Assembly (NCBI RefSeq): GCF_014652655.1
Contig: NZ_BMZF01000009.1
Span: 1-64,000 of the forward strand
Source: Paramylibacter ulvae
GTDB taxonomy: Bacteria; Pseudomonadota; Alphaproteobacteria; Rhodobacterales; Rhodobacteraceae
Reading direction: 5' to 3'
Length of the DNA stretch: 64,000 nucleotides
Part shown: piece by piece, positions 52,103-61,295 of the stretch
Layout: each line of letters begins with the position of its first letter
Position numbering within the stretch: position 1 is the stretch's first letter
Position numbers and translations under genes: made by a program
Notes under the pieces: model-generated
Seen by the model: only the letters and a program-made list of their open reading frames with translations
The model's database searches: none
Told to the model about the DNA's origin: nothing

Positions 52103-53287
52103 TTAAACACCAACAGCGATGATCGCCTTGGCCAATATTGGAACGGTTTTTTCGGTGATCCCAGCGATATTCATACGGCTGTCGCCGACCATATAAATCG
52201 CGTGCTCTTCACGCAGTTTTTGAACCTGTTCTGGTGTTGCGCCAACACGTGAAAACATGCCGCGATGTTCAGCCAAGAAACCAAAACGATCTGATCCGCT
52301 TTCGGCGCGCAATGCATCGGCGAGCATTTGGCGAATGTTCAACATGCCAGTGCGAACGGATTCTAATTCGGCCTTCCATTCCGCACGAAGCGCATCATCT
52401 GTTAAAACCATCGTCACCAGCCGTGCACCGTGATCGGGTGGAAAGCTAAAGTTTTGGCGGTTTAGATAGCTCAGGTTAGCTTGGGTAATTTTGCTTGCGG
52501 CCGCATCGGGTGAAATTGCGATCACAATCCCAGCGCGTTCGCGGTAAATACCAAAGTTTTTCGAACAGCTTGCCGCGATCAACATTTCAGGGAATTTTTG
52601 CGCAAGCAGGCGCGTGCCATATGCGTCTTCTTCCAACCCATCGCCAAAACCTTGGTAGGCGATATCAACAAATGGAATCGCGCCTTTTTCCAACAACAAA
52701 TCGGCAACCAGCGCCCATTGTTCATTGTTCAGGTTTGCACCCGTTGGATTGTGGCAGCAACCATGAAGCAAGACAACATCACCAGATTTCACACCTTGCA
52801 AGCTGTCCATCATGCCATCAAAATTCACTGAACGTGTTTCATTATCGAAATAGGTATAGGTCGTTTGTGGCAAACCCACGTGTTTAATAATGCTTGGGTG
52901 GTTGGCCCATGTTGGATCGCTGAGCCAAATGGTTGCACCAGTATCGGCCATTTTAACCAGTTCCATGATTTGGCGAATGGCGCCTGTGCCACCAGGTGTA
53001 TGTGCAAATGCCAAACGATCGGCATCAACAACACCACCCAAAACCATGTCTGACATTGCCTTGTGATAACCCGCATCACCGATCAGGCCAGTATAGCTTT
53101 TGGTTTGTTCTTGTTCCCACAACTGTTTTTCCGCGTTTTTAACAGCGTGCATAATTGGCGTTTGGCCTTCGGCGTTTTTGTAAACACCAACACCAAGGTC
53201 AATTTTGTTTGGGCGGTCATCGGCACGAAACATGCCCATAAGTGCCAGAATTTTATCTTCGGGTTGTGCGTGAAGCGAAGTCAGCAT
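52103..53287 (-). CDS. Aromatic/aspartate aminotransferase (class I, subgroup I-alpha)
   Basis: A 394-residue PLP enzyme of the AspC/TyrB type. The Schiff-base lysine is in AASCSKNFGIYRERAG; ADRPNKIDLGVGVYK, LLHGCCHNPTGANL and the SRMNIAG C-terminal arginine region are diagnostic. It swaps amino groups between aspartate or aromatic amino acids and 2-oxoglutarate. The split between aspC and tyrB cannot be made from sequence alone. CAGGA precedes ATG 53287. A sulfurtransferase gene lies 12 bases upstream on the same strand: an aminotransferase can turn cysteine into 3-mercaptopyruvate, the sulfurtransferase substrate. Confidence 0.93.
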   Translation of the reverse strand: MLTSLHAQPEDKILALMGMFRADDRPNKIDLGVGVYKNAEGQTPIMHAVKNAEKQLWEQEQTKSYTGLIGDAGYHKAMSDMVLGGVVDADRLAFAHTPGGTGAIRQIMELVKMADTGATIWLSDPTWANHPSIIKHVGLPQTTYTYFDNETRSVNFDGMMDSLQGVKSGDVVLLHGCCHNPTGANLNNEQWALVADLLLEKGAIPFVDIAYQGFGDGLEEDAYGTRLLAQKFPEMLIAASCSKNFGIYRERAGIVIAISPDAAASKITQANLSYLNRQNFSFPPDHGARLVTMVLTDDALRAEWKAELESVRTGMLNIRQMLADALRAESGSDRFGFLAEHRGMFSRVGATPEQVQKLREEHAIYMVGDSRMNIAGITEKTVPILAKAIIAVGV

Positions 53288-53299
53288 GGTAAGGTCCTG

Positions 53300-54124
53300 T
53301 TAACCTGTTTGGATAGGTAGATTTTTATCGGCGCCCCATTGCGCCCAAGACCCGTCATAAAGCGCTTGTTCCGTTACGTCTAGTCGCGCAAGCGCCAATG
53401 CCAAAACTGCCGCAGTTACGCCTGATCCACAACTGGTGATGATGGGTTTGGTCAGATCAATGTTCTTACCTTGAAAAACATCACGCAATTCATCGACAGA
53501 TTTTAGATGATTGTCGGGGGTTAACACCGCTTTGAAAAACACGTTTGTTGAATTTGGGATGTGCCCAGATCGCAATCCTGCGCGGGGCTCAACAGTTTCG
53601 CCGCGAAACCTTGCGGGTGGGCGCGCATCGATGACCTGTGCGGTGGTATCCAACACCTGTGTTTCATCGACGACATTTGTTGCATCAAAACTAGCACTGA
53701 AATTTCCCGCATCGGGTTGGCTGGATTGGGATTGGGTTGACAGTTTTTTGTTGATCCATTCAGGCAGACCACCGTCCAATACGTAAACGTCATCGTGCCC
53801 CATGGCGCGAAACATCCACCAAACGCGCGCGGCAGAAAACAATCCAGCACCATCATAGATTATGATCGTTGAATCATTTGATATTCCCATAGCGCGAACC
53901 GCGGTTTCAAACGCCGCTGCCGTTGGTGCCATATGTGGCAAATCGCTTGATGTATCGGATATTTTGTCGATGTCGAAAAACTGAGCACCTGCGATATGTT
54001 GGGTGTTATACTCTGCATGACCATCGCGGTTTTCTGTGGGTAAATACCAAGACGCATCCAAAATGCGCAACTTGGGATCATTGATATGTTGGGCGAGCCA
54101 ATCTGTGGATACGGTAACTTTCAT
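53300..54124 (-). CDS. sseA: 3-Mercaptopyruvate sulfurtransferase (SseA-type)
   Basis: A 274-residue protein with two rhodanese domains. The active-site loop is SCGSGVTAAVLALAL (CG[S/T]GVT), which is the mercaptopyruvate rather than the thiosulfate type; the first domain lacks the Cys. IYDGAGLFSAARVWWMFRAMGHDDVYVLDGGLPEW is a typical linker region. It transfers sulfur from 3-mercaptopyruvate to thiols or cyanide. It lies 12 bases from the aminotransferase, its likely metabolic partner in cysteine breakdown, and in one operon. Confidence 0.92.
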   Translation of the reverse strand: MKVTVSTDWLAQHINDPKLRILDASWYLPTENRDGHAEYNTQHIAGAQFFDIDKISDTSSDLPHMAPTAAAFETAVRAMGISNDSTIIIYDGAGLFSAARVWWMFRAMGHDDVYVLDGGLPEWINKKLSTQSQSSQPDAGNFSASFDATNVVDETQVLDTTAQVIDARPPARFRGETVEPRAGLRSGHIPNSTNVFFKAVLTPDNHLKSVDELRDVFQGKNIDLTKPIITSCGSGVTAAVLALALARLDVTEQALYDGSWAQWGADKNLPIQTG

Positions 54125-54173
54125 ATCGCAACGCTATGACCGTGTGAAAAAATCCGCAACACCAAAGGTGTCG

Positions 54174-54656
54174 TTAACTGTGATCGCGCAGCAATCGTGA
54201 TTTTTGTTTTTGCCAATCACGCTGTTTTTCTGTGGCGCGTTTGTCCGAATGATTTTTACCCTTGGCTAGCCCGATCAACAATTTCGCACGACCCTTGTCG
54301 TTGAAATAAAGCTTGAGCGGAACCAGTGTCATACCTTTGCGACCAATCGCTTGGAACATCCGCGCGATTTCGCGGCTGGATGCCAATAATTTGCGACGGC
54401 GGCGTTCTTCGTGGCCAAATGTTTTTGCCTGAGCGTAAAGCGCGATTGAACTGTTGATTAACCACAATTCGCCATCTTCCACATCGGCATAGCTTTCTGT
54501 GATGTTGGCGGAATTTTCGCGCAAGGATTTAACCTCTGATCCCATCAAAACCATGCCGCATTCAAATGTATCTTGAATCGCATAGTCATACCGCGCCCGC
54601 CGATTTTCGGCGACCAGTTTGTTATTGCTGTCGGATGGTTTCGTTTTTTTGGCCAT
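54174..54656 (-). CDS. smpB: SsrA-binding protein SmpB
   Basis: A 160-residue tmRNA partner: [29 protein letters not shown], the [18 protein letters not shown] segment and [28 protein letters not shown] are all family hallmarks; the basic tail ends KSRLLRDHS. It carries tmRNA to stalled ribosomes for trans-translation. ATG 54656 gives the usual MAKKTK start; an in-frame extension to 54680 is unlikely. dapA is upstream on the same strand. The second rescue gene arfB is 4 kb away; no tmRNA gene was seen here. Confidence 0.96.
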   Translation of the reverse strand: MAKKTKPSDSNNKLVAENRRARYDYAIQDTFECGMVLMGSEVKSLRENSANITESYADVEDGELWLINSSIALYAQAKTFGHEERRRRKLLASSREIARMFQAIGRKGMTLVPLKLYFNDKGRAKLLIGLAKGKNHSDKRATEKQRDWQKQKSRLLRDHS

Positions 54657-54689
54657 GATGGATGGATATATGTTAATCAACGGCCAAGG

Positions 54690-54712
54690 CCAAGAGGCAG
54701 ATTGCCTCTTGG
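54690..54712. other. Hairpin between dapA and smpB
   Basis: A perfect 10-base inverted repeat CCAAGAGGCA / TGCCTCTTGG with a 3-base loop, 17 bases after the dapA stop. There is no T-run on either strand, so it may be a processing or stabilising stem or weak terminator. Confidence 0.45.
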
Positions 54713-54728
54713 GTAATAATGGCGTGGA

Positions 54729-55601
54729 TCAGTTTATCAAACCTGCGTGGCGCATCGCAGCATCAATCGCGGCTTGTGTGTTTGACCCGACGGTTGTCAT
54801 CGGCAAGCGAACTTCGTTATTGCAGTGACCCAATTTCGAGAGACCATATTTCGCCCCACATAAACCAGGTTCCATGAATATCGCATTGTGCAATGGCATC
54901 AGGCGATCCTGCAATTCCAATGCACGCGGAAAATTACCCGCCATCAAGGCGTCTTGGAATTCGGCGCACAGACGTGGTGCAACATTTGCCGTCACTGAAA
55001 TACAGCCCTTGCCGCCATGTGCTGCATGACCAAGTGCGGATGCATCTTCGCCGGTGAGCTGAATGAAATCGGCGTCACAGGTGATGCGTTGCAGGCTGAC
55101 ACGTGCGATATCGCCGGTGGCATCTTTGACGCCAACGATATTGGGCAATTTGGACAATTCGCCCATCGTTGCCGGAGTCATATCGATAACTGAACGCCCA
55201 GGGATGTTGTAAATGATGATGGGCAGGCCAACCTCGTTTAACGCAGTGTAATGCGCGATCAAACCTGCCTGTGTTGGTTTGTTATAATATGGCGTTACAA
55301 CCAATCCAGCATCCGCACCTACATCTTTGGCAAATTGTAACAGGCTAATCGCCTCGGCGGTGTTGTTTGAACCCGCACCCGCGATTACGGGCACACGACC
55401 TGCCGCGGTTTCCACCACCACGCGAATAACATGTTGATGTTCGTCGTGGCTCAACGTTGGGCTCTCGCCTGTTGTGCCAACGGGAACCAAACCATGTGTG
55501 CCCTCAGCGATGTGCCATTCAACCAATTGTTTCAGGCCCTTATCATCCACAAGTCCATTGGACATTGGCGTGATAAGTGCTGGCATAGAACCTTTGAACA
55601 T
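54729..55601 (-). CDS. dapA: 4-hydroxy-tetrahydrodipicolinate synthase DapA
   Basis: A 290-residue TIM-barrel lyase. Thr43-Thr44 in GTTGESPTL, Tyr131 in IIIYNIPGR and Schiff-base Lys159 in GVKDATGD form the catalytic site. It condenses pyruvate and aspartate semialdehyde in the lysine/diaminopimelate pathway. ATG 55601 gives [13 protein letters not shown], the usual start, behind CAGGGAGCACGAAA. It precedes smpB, the ordinary alphaproteobacterial neighbour, and diverges from the Slt transglycosylase gene. Confidence 0.97.
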   Translation of the reverse strand: MFKGSMPALITPMSNGLVDDKGLKQLVEWHIAEGTHGLVPVGTTGESPTLSHDEHQHVIRVVVETAAGRVPVIAGAGSNNTAEAISLLQFAKDVGADAGLVVTPYYNKPTQAGLIAHYTALNEVGLPIIIYNIPGRSVIDMTPATMGELSKLPNIVGVKDATGDIARVSLQRITCDADFIQLTGEDASALGHAAHGGKGCISVTANVAPRLCAEFQDALMAGNFPRALELQDRLMPLHNAIFMEPGLCGAKYGLSKLGHCNNEVRLPMTTVGSNTQAAIDAAMRHAGLIN

Positions 55602-55749
55602 TTTCGTGCTCCCTGAAAATTGATTTGAGTCGCCGCCCTAATAGCGTGAAACTGTGCAAAGGTAACGGGCAAAAATGCGATTGCCAAGTTCTGGATAGGA
55701 ATTGGCGTTGCTTTCGTCTAATTTGCCACGACTTAAGGGCAGGAAAATA

Positions 55750-57705
55750 ATGAAAAATAGGGTTTTTGCGATTCTGGCGTGTACGTTGGTATGGGCATTC
55801 AACGCGGTTGCGTTGGCCGATACAGCAGAACGAGACGGGCAATTGTTGGCCGATGCGCTGATTTCTGCCGCTCAGAACGACTGGGAGCAAGTTGATACTC
55901 TGCGCCAATCAATGACTGATCCTGTTGCGCGCGACGTTGTTGAATGGCAACGTCTGCGTTCGGGTCAGGGCGGGTGGGATAACTATCAAAGTTTCATCGA
56001 ACGAAACGGCGATTGGCCGGGGCTAAAATTGTTGCGTCGCAAAGGCGAAGCATCCATTCCTCATCGCGGTTCACCAACGCAAATCCGTAGCTTTTTCGAA
56101 ATAGAATTGCCACAAACTGGCAAGGGTGCTTTGCGTTTAGCAGAGGCATATGCAGCCCAGGGAAATATGGATGCGGCGCATCGCGAAATTGTCCGCGCTT
56201 GGCTTGATCTGTCGTTGAATGACGAAGAGCAAGAAGCATTTTTGGCGCGATACCCATCAGTGTTAAAATCCAAGCATCTTGATCGATTGGAAAACCTGTT
56301 GTGGAAGGGTTGGACAAACGAGGCGACGGATATGTTGCCATTGGTTGGCGCAGATATGCAAAAACTGGCCAAGGCACGTATCGGTTTACGCCGCGTCGAC
56401 AAAAACGTTGATACGCTGATCGCTGCCGTGCCCGCGCGATTGCAAAATGATGCAGGGCTTACATTCGAGCGGTTCTTGTGGCGGATTGCAAAGGGCCGTT
56501 GGGACGATGCCCAGCAAATGATTTTGGAACAATCCAAAGACCCCAAACAACTGGGCCGTGCAGAAGAGTGGACACCGCGTCGCCGTGGTTTTGCACGCCG
56601 TGCAATGCGATCAGGTGATCATGCCGCGGCCTATGTTTTGGCCAGCAATCATGGCGTATTCACAGGTGACGATTATGCGGATTTGGAATGGCTGTCGGGA
56701 TATCTTGCGCTGCGATATCTGAACAGCCCGCAAAAAGCGTTGCAGCATTTTAACAATTTTCAAACCGCTGTTGCATCGCCTATTAGCTTGGGCCGTGCGG
56801 GTTATTGGAAAGGGCGCGCATTTGAGGCGATGGGTAATTATGACGCCGCGATGGTGGCCTATGAATTGGGCGCACAACACCAAACATCTTATTATGGCCA
56901 GTTGGCGGCGGAAAAATTAGGTGGAGCAACGGATGATACATTATCAGGGAAAGAAACCGTACCAGATTGGCGTGATGCAGCGTTTGTGAATAGCTCAGCT
57001 TTCCAAGCTGGCCTGATCTTTCATTATGCGGATAACCAGAACCGATTGCGCCAGTTTTTCATGCATATGGCCGAAACCATGGATGCAACAGAGGCGGCGC
57101 AACTGGCCGATTTGGCGTTGGAAATGGATCGCCCTTTCGTGGCAATTGGAATCGCAAAAGAGGTTGCAAAGCGGGGTATCGTTTTGCCGCGCCCCTATTT
57201 CCCCGTCACAGATTTAGCGAGTTTTACATCAAAGGTTGATGGCGAGGTTGCCATGTCTATCGCACGACGTGAAAGCGAGCTTGACCCATACGCGCAAAGC
57301 CATGCAGGCGCACGTGGTTTGATGCAGGTCATGCCCGGCACGGCAAAACTGGTCGCGGGTGAAATTGGGGTTGATTATTCAACGCAAAAACTTGGCCAAG
57401 ATTGGAAATATAATGCAACACTTGGCACACATTATTTGGCGGGTTTGCTGGATAAATATAACGGGTCATATGTATTGGCATTTGCGGGATATAACGCAGG
57501 GCCGCACCGTGCAGATGCATGGATCAAAGAATATGGTGACCCGCGCAAGGAAGATGTCGATGTTGTCGATTGGGTGGAACATATTCCCTATACCGAAACG
57601 CGCAACTATGTGATGCGCGTGATTGAATCGCTGCATGTTTATCGCGCGCGATTAACGGGCAGTGCGACACCCGTCGCGCTCAGCGTGGATTTGGCAAAGG
57701 GTTAG
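55750..57705 (+). CDS. Soluble lytic transglycosylase (Slt70-like)
   Basis: A 651-residue periplasmic enzyme. It has a signal peptide (MKNRVFAILACTLVWAFNAVALA), a long superhelical alpha domain (about 30-470), and an SLT domain with catalytic Glu in SIARRESELDPYAQS, then GARGLMQVMPGTAKLVA, YNATLGTHYLAGLL and FAGYNAGPHRADAWI. The order equals Slt70, in which a ring of helices surrounds the glycan. It breaks murein strands to 1,6-anhydro ends. AGGAAA precedes ATG 55750; an upstream in-frame start would overextend the signal. Confidence 0.93.
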   Translation: MKNRVFAILACTLVWAFNAVALADTAERDGQLLADALISAAQNDWEQVDTLRQSMTDPVARDVVEWQRLRSGQGGWDNYQSFIERNGDWPGLKLLRRKGEASIPHRGSPTQIRSFFEIELPQTGKGALRLAEAYAAQGNMDAAHREIVRAWLDLSLNDEEQEAFLARYPSVLKSKHLDRLENLLWKGWTNEATDMLPLVGADMQKLAKARIGLRRVDKNVDTLIAAVPARLQNDAGLTFERFLWRIAKGRWDDAQQMILEQSKDPKQLGRAEEWTPRRRGFARRAMRSGDHAAAYVLASNHGVFTGDDYADLEWLSGYLALRYLNSPQKALQHFNNFQTAVASPISLGRAGYWKGRAFEAMGNYDAAMVAYELGAQHQTSYYGQLAAEKLGGATDDTLSGKETVPDWRDAAFVNSSAFQAGLIFHYADNQNRLRQFFMHMAETMDATEAAQLADLALEMDRPFVAIGIAKEVAKRGIVLPRPYFPVTDLASFTSKVDGEVAMSIARRESELDPYAQSHAGARGLMQVMPGTAKLVAGEIGVDYSTQKLGQDWKYNATLGTHYLAGLLDKYNGSYVLAFAGYNAGPHRADAWIKEYGDPRKEDVDVVDWVEHIPYTETRNYVMRVIESLHVYRARLTGSATPVALSVDLAKG

Positions 57706-58577
57706 CGTTTCGCCTTGGCACGGTTTTCGCGCCACAAGGTAAACAAACCTGCTGATATGATGATCGTCGTGCCAAGTGCGGTTGTGAAACGCAATTCTTC
57801 GTGAAAAATGAACAGCCCGATCACAGCGCCAAATGCCAATTGGAAATAGGCAAACGGTTGCACCGTGCTAGCATCCGAAACTTCATAACATTTGATCAAC
57901 AGGTAATGCCCCAATGCGCCCAACACGCATAAAGCTGCCATCCACGCCCAGTCTGGGGCGATCATGTTTTCCCAATAAAACACACCGATCATGGTGATCG
58001 CGACTGTACCACTCACCCCCGTCCAGAAAAAACTGGTCGCGGCGGTATCTTTGCGTGCGGCAAACCGTGTGAGCAATCCATAAAGGGCGAACATTAATGC
58101 GGCGGCCAGTGGGATTAAGGCAAGCGGGCTGAATACCTGAACACCTGGTTGTAAAATTATCAACACGCCAAGAAACCCAACGCCAATCGCAACCCAGCGC
58201 CGCCAGCCAACGGTTTCACCCAAAATGGGGCCAGAGAGCGCGGCGATCAACAATGGATATGCGGCGAATACTGCGTAACTTTCGATCAGGCCCAAATAAA
58301 CAAAGCCCAAGATCATCACGCAGATTTCCGTGATCAGCAATAGCCCTCGGAAAATTTGCAAAATCGGTTGGCTGGTTTTTGCAACCTTTCGAATGCTACC
58401 TTGTTGAATGCGTGCGATGGTAATGACGAACGCGGCAAAAAACCAATAGCGCACCATGACGACCATCAAAACATTATATTCGCTGGCCAAGTGGCGCGAG
58501 ACACCATCTTGCAGGGCGAATACAAATGTCGTGGCAATCATTAACCAAATGCCAAGTTTTGGGTCGTTTCGCGTCAT
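57702..58577 (-). CDS. EamA/DMT-superfamily exporter
   Basis: A 291-residue membrane protein with about ten helices in two EamA repeats: LMIATTFVFALQDGVSRHLA, then GFLGVLIILQPG in the first half and GALGHYLLIKCYEVSDASTVQPFAYFQLAFGAVIG in the second. It resembles RhaT/RarD-like and S-adenosylmethionine-uptake-type DMT proteins without clear substrate. It converges with the Slt gene (4-base overlap) and is divergent from the FAD-oxidase gene. Confidence 0.86.
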   Translation of the reverse strand: MTRNDPKLGIWLMIATTFVFALQDGVSRHLASEYNVLMVVMVRYWFFAAFVITIARIQQGSIRKVAKTSQPILQIFRGLLLITEICVMILGFVYLGLIESYAVFAAYPLLIAALSGPILGETVGWRRWVAIGVGFLGVLIILQPGVQVFSPLALIPLAAALMFALYGLLTRFAARKDTAATSFFWTGVSGTVAITMIGVFYWENMIAPDWAWMAALCVLGALGHYLLIKCYEVSDASTVQPFAYFQLAFGAVIGLFIFHEELRFTTALGTTIIISAGLFTLWRENRAKAKR

Positions 58578-58714
58578 ATCGTTTCCTGCTGCGTGAGTGG
58601 AATACGGACATTGACGCCCAAAACAAACCGGCGCATTTATTCAATGCGATTTTGACTGGCTGGTTTTGGTTGGATGCCGTAAGCAATAAGCGCACTTTAG
58701 GAAAGTTTGGCGCA

Positions 58715-59815
58715 TTGGCAAGCCGTGAAATCAAAGATGTTGTAATTGTTGGTGGTGGGGTATTTGGCCTGTGCGCTGCATATATGTGTGCGTTGCGCGG
58801 CATGTCGGTTGTTGTGTTAGAAAAATCCAATGCAGTTGGTGCGCGGGCAAGTGGTGGAATTGTTGGCGCAATGTCACCGCACACGCCCGACAATTGGAAC
58901 CAGAAAAAACAATTTCAATTTGATGCGCTATGTGGGGCGGAAACGTTTTGGCACAATTTGGATTCGCAATCGGGCATGTCATCTGGATATGGTCGCATTG
59001 GGAGGGTCTTTCCCATTCCAGACGAGCGATTGCTGGGGCTTGCCCATATGCGCGCAGAATCTGCCAAGGAGTTTTGGCAAGGTAAGTTTAGCTGGAGCGT
59101 ATTGCCCGATCATCCTCTGATCGCCCCTAGTGCCGCACCATATGGTGTTGTGCATGATACGATGTCGGCGCGAATTTATCCCGCGCGTGCGTGTCAATCA
59201 TTGCGCGGCGCACTATTGAAAACGGGAATTGAAATACGAACGAAATGTGCGGTTGATACAGTCCAAGACAACACCGTTGTGGGCCGATGGGGTGAAATCC
59301 GTGCAAATGCTATCGTCTTGGCCGCTGGCGTTGGTGGTTTTAAATTTTTGGATCAAAAATTTGAAATGCAAACGGGGTCGGGTGTCAAAGGGCAGGGTGC
59401 GTTGCTAAAATGCGATATGGGTAGCAGGCCTCAGATCAACGCCGAAGGTATTTATATTATTCCACATATCGATGGAACGGTTGGTGTTGGATCGACATCG
59501 GAAACCGATTGGTCGCACCCAACCGAAACGGATGAAAAATTAGACGCCGTTATCGCAACAGCAAAACGTATTTGTCCCACACTATCCGATGCACCAGTGA
59601 TCAAGCGCTGGGCGGATTTGCGGCCAAAGGCACGCAAACGCACGCCCATGTTAGGGGCGATACCGAAAATGGATGGCGTGTATGTTGCGCTTGGCGGGTA
59701 TAAAATTGGGTTTGGCTTGGCGCATCAATCGGCAACAATGATTGCGGATATGATTCAAGGAAAGCCCTGTGACATACCCGCAAATTTCACCGTACCGCAT
59801 CACTTGGATTTGTGA
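58715..59815 (+). CDS. FAD-dependent amino-acid oxidase (DadA/glycine-oxidase-like)
   Basis: A 366-residue DAO-family flavoprotein with VVIVGGGVFGLCAAYMCALRGMSVVVLEK and a C-terminal GVYVALGGYKIGFGLAHQSA. It looks like glycine/D-amino-acid oxidases (ThiO or DadA class) but I cannot assign a substrate. TTG 58715, preceded by AGGAAAG, is the best start; upstream in-frame sequence has no ribosome site and would overlap the divergent EamA gene. The mid-part MQTGSGVKGQGALLKC is typical for the substrate-binding domain. Thiamine genes are not near, so ThiO is not certain. Confidence 0.75.
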   Translation: MASREIKDVVIVGGGVFGLCAAYMCALRGMSVVVLEKSNAVGARASGGIVGAMSPHTPDNWNQKKQFQFDALCGAETFWHNLDSQSGMSSGYGRIGRVFPIPDERLLGLAHMRAESAKEFWQGKFSWSVLPDHPLIAPSAAPYGVVHDTMSARIYPARACQSLRGALLKTGIEIRTKCAVDTVQDNTVVGRWGEIRANAIVLAAGVGGFKFLDQKFEMQTGSGVKGQGALLKCDMGSRPQINAEGIYIIPHIDGTVGVGSTSETDWSHPTETDEKLDAVIATAKRICPTLSDAPVIKRWADLRPKARKRTPMLGAIPKMDGVYVALGGYKIGFGLAHQSATMIADMIQGKPCDIPANFTVPHHLDL

Positions 59816-59816
59816 A

Positions 59817-60350
59817 TTAACTGCTGGTCACGTTGCGCAAATCGTCCATCAATACGGTCAGTGATTTGACATAAAACTTGCTCGTCAATTGATCGTTTTC
59901 ATCAAATTCATTATGTGCGCCAGCCACCAAAATTTCGGGCCCTTGCAATAAGTTTGTATTGAACGGTGCCATCGCCAATCGCAGCGCGTAATTTGATCGT
60001 GCCCCACCCGCACGCCCCGCAGCGGCGGCAAGCAATGCAACGGGTTTATTCGCCCATGGTGATCCATCTGTGCGGCTCACCCAATCCAATGCGTTTTTCA
60101 TCACACCAGAAATGCCTTGGTTATATTCAGGGCACGAAATCACAACGGCATCGGCCGCGTCGATCTGATTGGCAAGCAATGTCACGCTGTCGGGAATGCC
60201 ATGTTCTTCTTCGAGATCGCCATCATACAATGGCAAATTCAGGTCGGCGATTGTTACATCCGCGTCACCAAACAGGCGGATCGCTTCGTGCATCAGATTG
60301 CGATTAAGTGAACCTTTGCGAAGGCTCCCCGATATTCCAAGCAGTTTCAT
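59817..60350 (-). CDS. NADPH-dependent FMN reductase (azoreductase/ChrR-like)
   Basis: A 177-residue flavodoxin-like protein with LGISGSLRKGSLNRNLMHEA, the P-loop for FMN phosphate, and VISCPEYNQGISGVMKNALDWVSR, typical of the NADPH_FMN_red (ChrR, ArsH-like) family. It reduces FMN, quinones, chromate or azo-compounds, giving antioxidant cover. It shares the strand with DUF5665 and cobO, with a 3-base gap. It converges with the FAD-oxidase gene with one base between them. The true substrate is unknown. Confidence 0.88.
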   Translation of the reverse strand: MKLLGISGSLRKGSLNRNLMHEAIRLFGDADVTIADLNLPLYDGDLEEEHGIPDSVTLLANQIDAADAVVISCPEYNQGISGVMKNALDWVSRTDGSPWANKPVALLAAAAGRAGGARSNYALRLAMAPFNTNLLQGPEILVAGAHNEFDENDQLTSKFYVKSLTVLMDDLRNVTSS

Positions 60351-60353
60351 ATT

Positions 60354-60620
60354 TTACCTTTGTTGTATGATGTCCAAAATTTGCGAAGCCCACTCACCAA
60401 GGATCGGTATGAAATCAAGTTGTCCGAGCACATAAACCATCACAGACACTAATACCGTGGCGCCCACAACAGATCCCAGACCAAAGGCCAAGCCACGCAC
60501 TACTTGATACGAAATCAATCCCCACCAGCTATCATGCGCGCGCACATAGTGGTGACGATTGAGTTTTTGCACCTCTTCCAACAGTTGAGATAACTCTGAT
60601 TTTTCGGGTTCGTCGTTCAA
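60354..60620 (-). CDS. DUF5665 small membrane protein
   Basis: An 88-residue protein. Residues 1-38 are a charged soluble part (LSQLLEEVQKLNRHHYVRAH), with WWGLISYQVVRGLAFGLGSVVGATVLVSVMVYVL as a long membrane segment (about 32-65) and a short amphipathic tail. It belongs to the DUF5665 family. It starts with TTG overlapping the cobO stop (TTGA), which is strong evidence for translation with cobO. The role is unknown; coupling to cobalamin genes or only to operon position cannot be separated. Confidence 0.75.
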   Translation of the reverse strand: MNDEPEKSELSQLLEEVQKLNRHHYVRAHDSWWGLISYQVVRGLAFGLGSVVGATVLVSVMVYVLGQLDFIPILGEWASQILDIIQQR

Positions 60621-61225
60621 TACTCCACCCCGATTTGTGCTTTTACGCCAGAACGGAATGGATGCTTGATCAGTTCCATTTCCGTAACCAAATCCGCGAT
60701 TTCAATCAATTCGTCCTTGGCATTGCGCCCCGTTAAAACAACATGGGTCATTTCAGGTTTTTCCTCGACCAAGAATTCCACCACATCATTGATATCGACA
60801 TAATCGTATCGAATGGCGATGTTGATTTCATCCAACAAGACCATGGAATTTGCGGGGTCGCGGATTAATTCCTTGGCCTTTTCCCATGCGGCTTGCGCCA
60901 TTTCGGTGTCGCGTGTTTTATCTTGGGTTTCCCAAGTAAACCCTTCGCCCATGGTATGGAACGAACAAATATCGCTGAAGCGTTCCAATATCATATCGCG
61001 TTCACCCGTGGACATGCCGCCCTTGATGAATTGTACAACGGCGGATTGCATCCCATGTGCGATGTGGCGAAAAATCATACCAAAGGCAGCGGTTGATTTC
61101 CCCTTACCTTTGCCGGTGTGCACAACAATCAAACCCTTTTTATCGGTTTTGGTCGCCATGATTTTATCGCGCGCGGCCTTTTTCTTGGCCATTTTCATTG
61201 CGTGGCGTTCGGTATCCTCTGACAT
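60617..61225 (-). CDS. cobO: Cob(I)yrinic acid a,c-diamide adenosyltransferase CobO
   Basis: A 202-residue CobA/CobO/BtuR-type enzyme with P-loop HTGKGKGKSTAAFGM, then VQFIKGGMSTGERD and a LLDEINIAIRYDYV segment. It transfers adenosyl from ATP to Co(I) corrinoids in the aerobic vitamin B12 pathway. ATG 61225 gives the typical MSEDTERHAMKMAKKKA start; the in-frame upstream region covers the cobN gap and lacks family similarity. cobN is 70 bases upstream on the same strand and DUF5665 overlaps its end. Confidence 0.95.
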   Translation of the reverse strand: MSEDTERHAMKMAKKKAARDKIMATKTDKKGLIVVHTGKGKGKSTAAFGMIFRHIAHGMQSAVVQFIKGGMSTGERDMILERFSDICSFHTMGEGFTWETQDKTRDTEMAQAAWEKAKELIRDPANSMVLLDEINIAIRYDYVDINDVVEFLVEEKPEMTHVVLTGRNAKDELIEIADLVTEMELIKHPFRSGVKAQIGVEY

Positions 61226-61295
61226 GGTCTGTTCCTTGGTTTGGGCAGGGTCATTTTGGCAGATCGATCGCGATATGCAACCTTGCAGATTGAGG

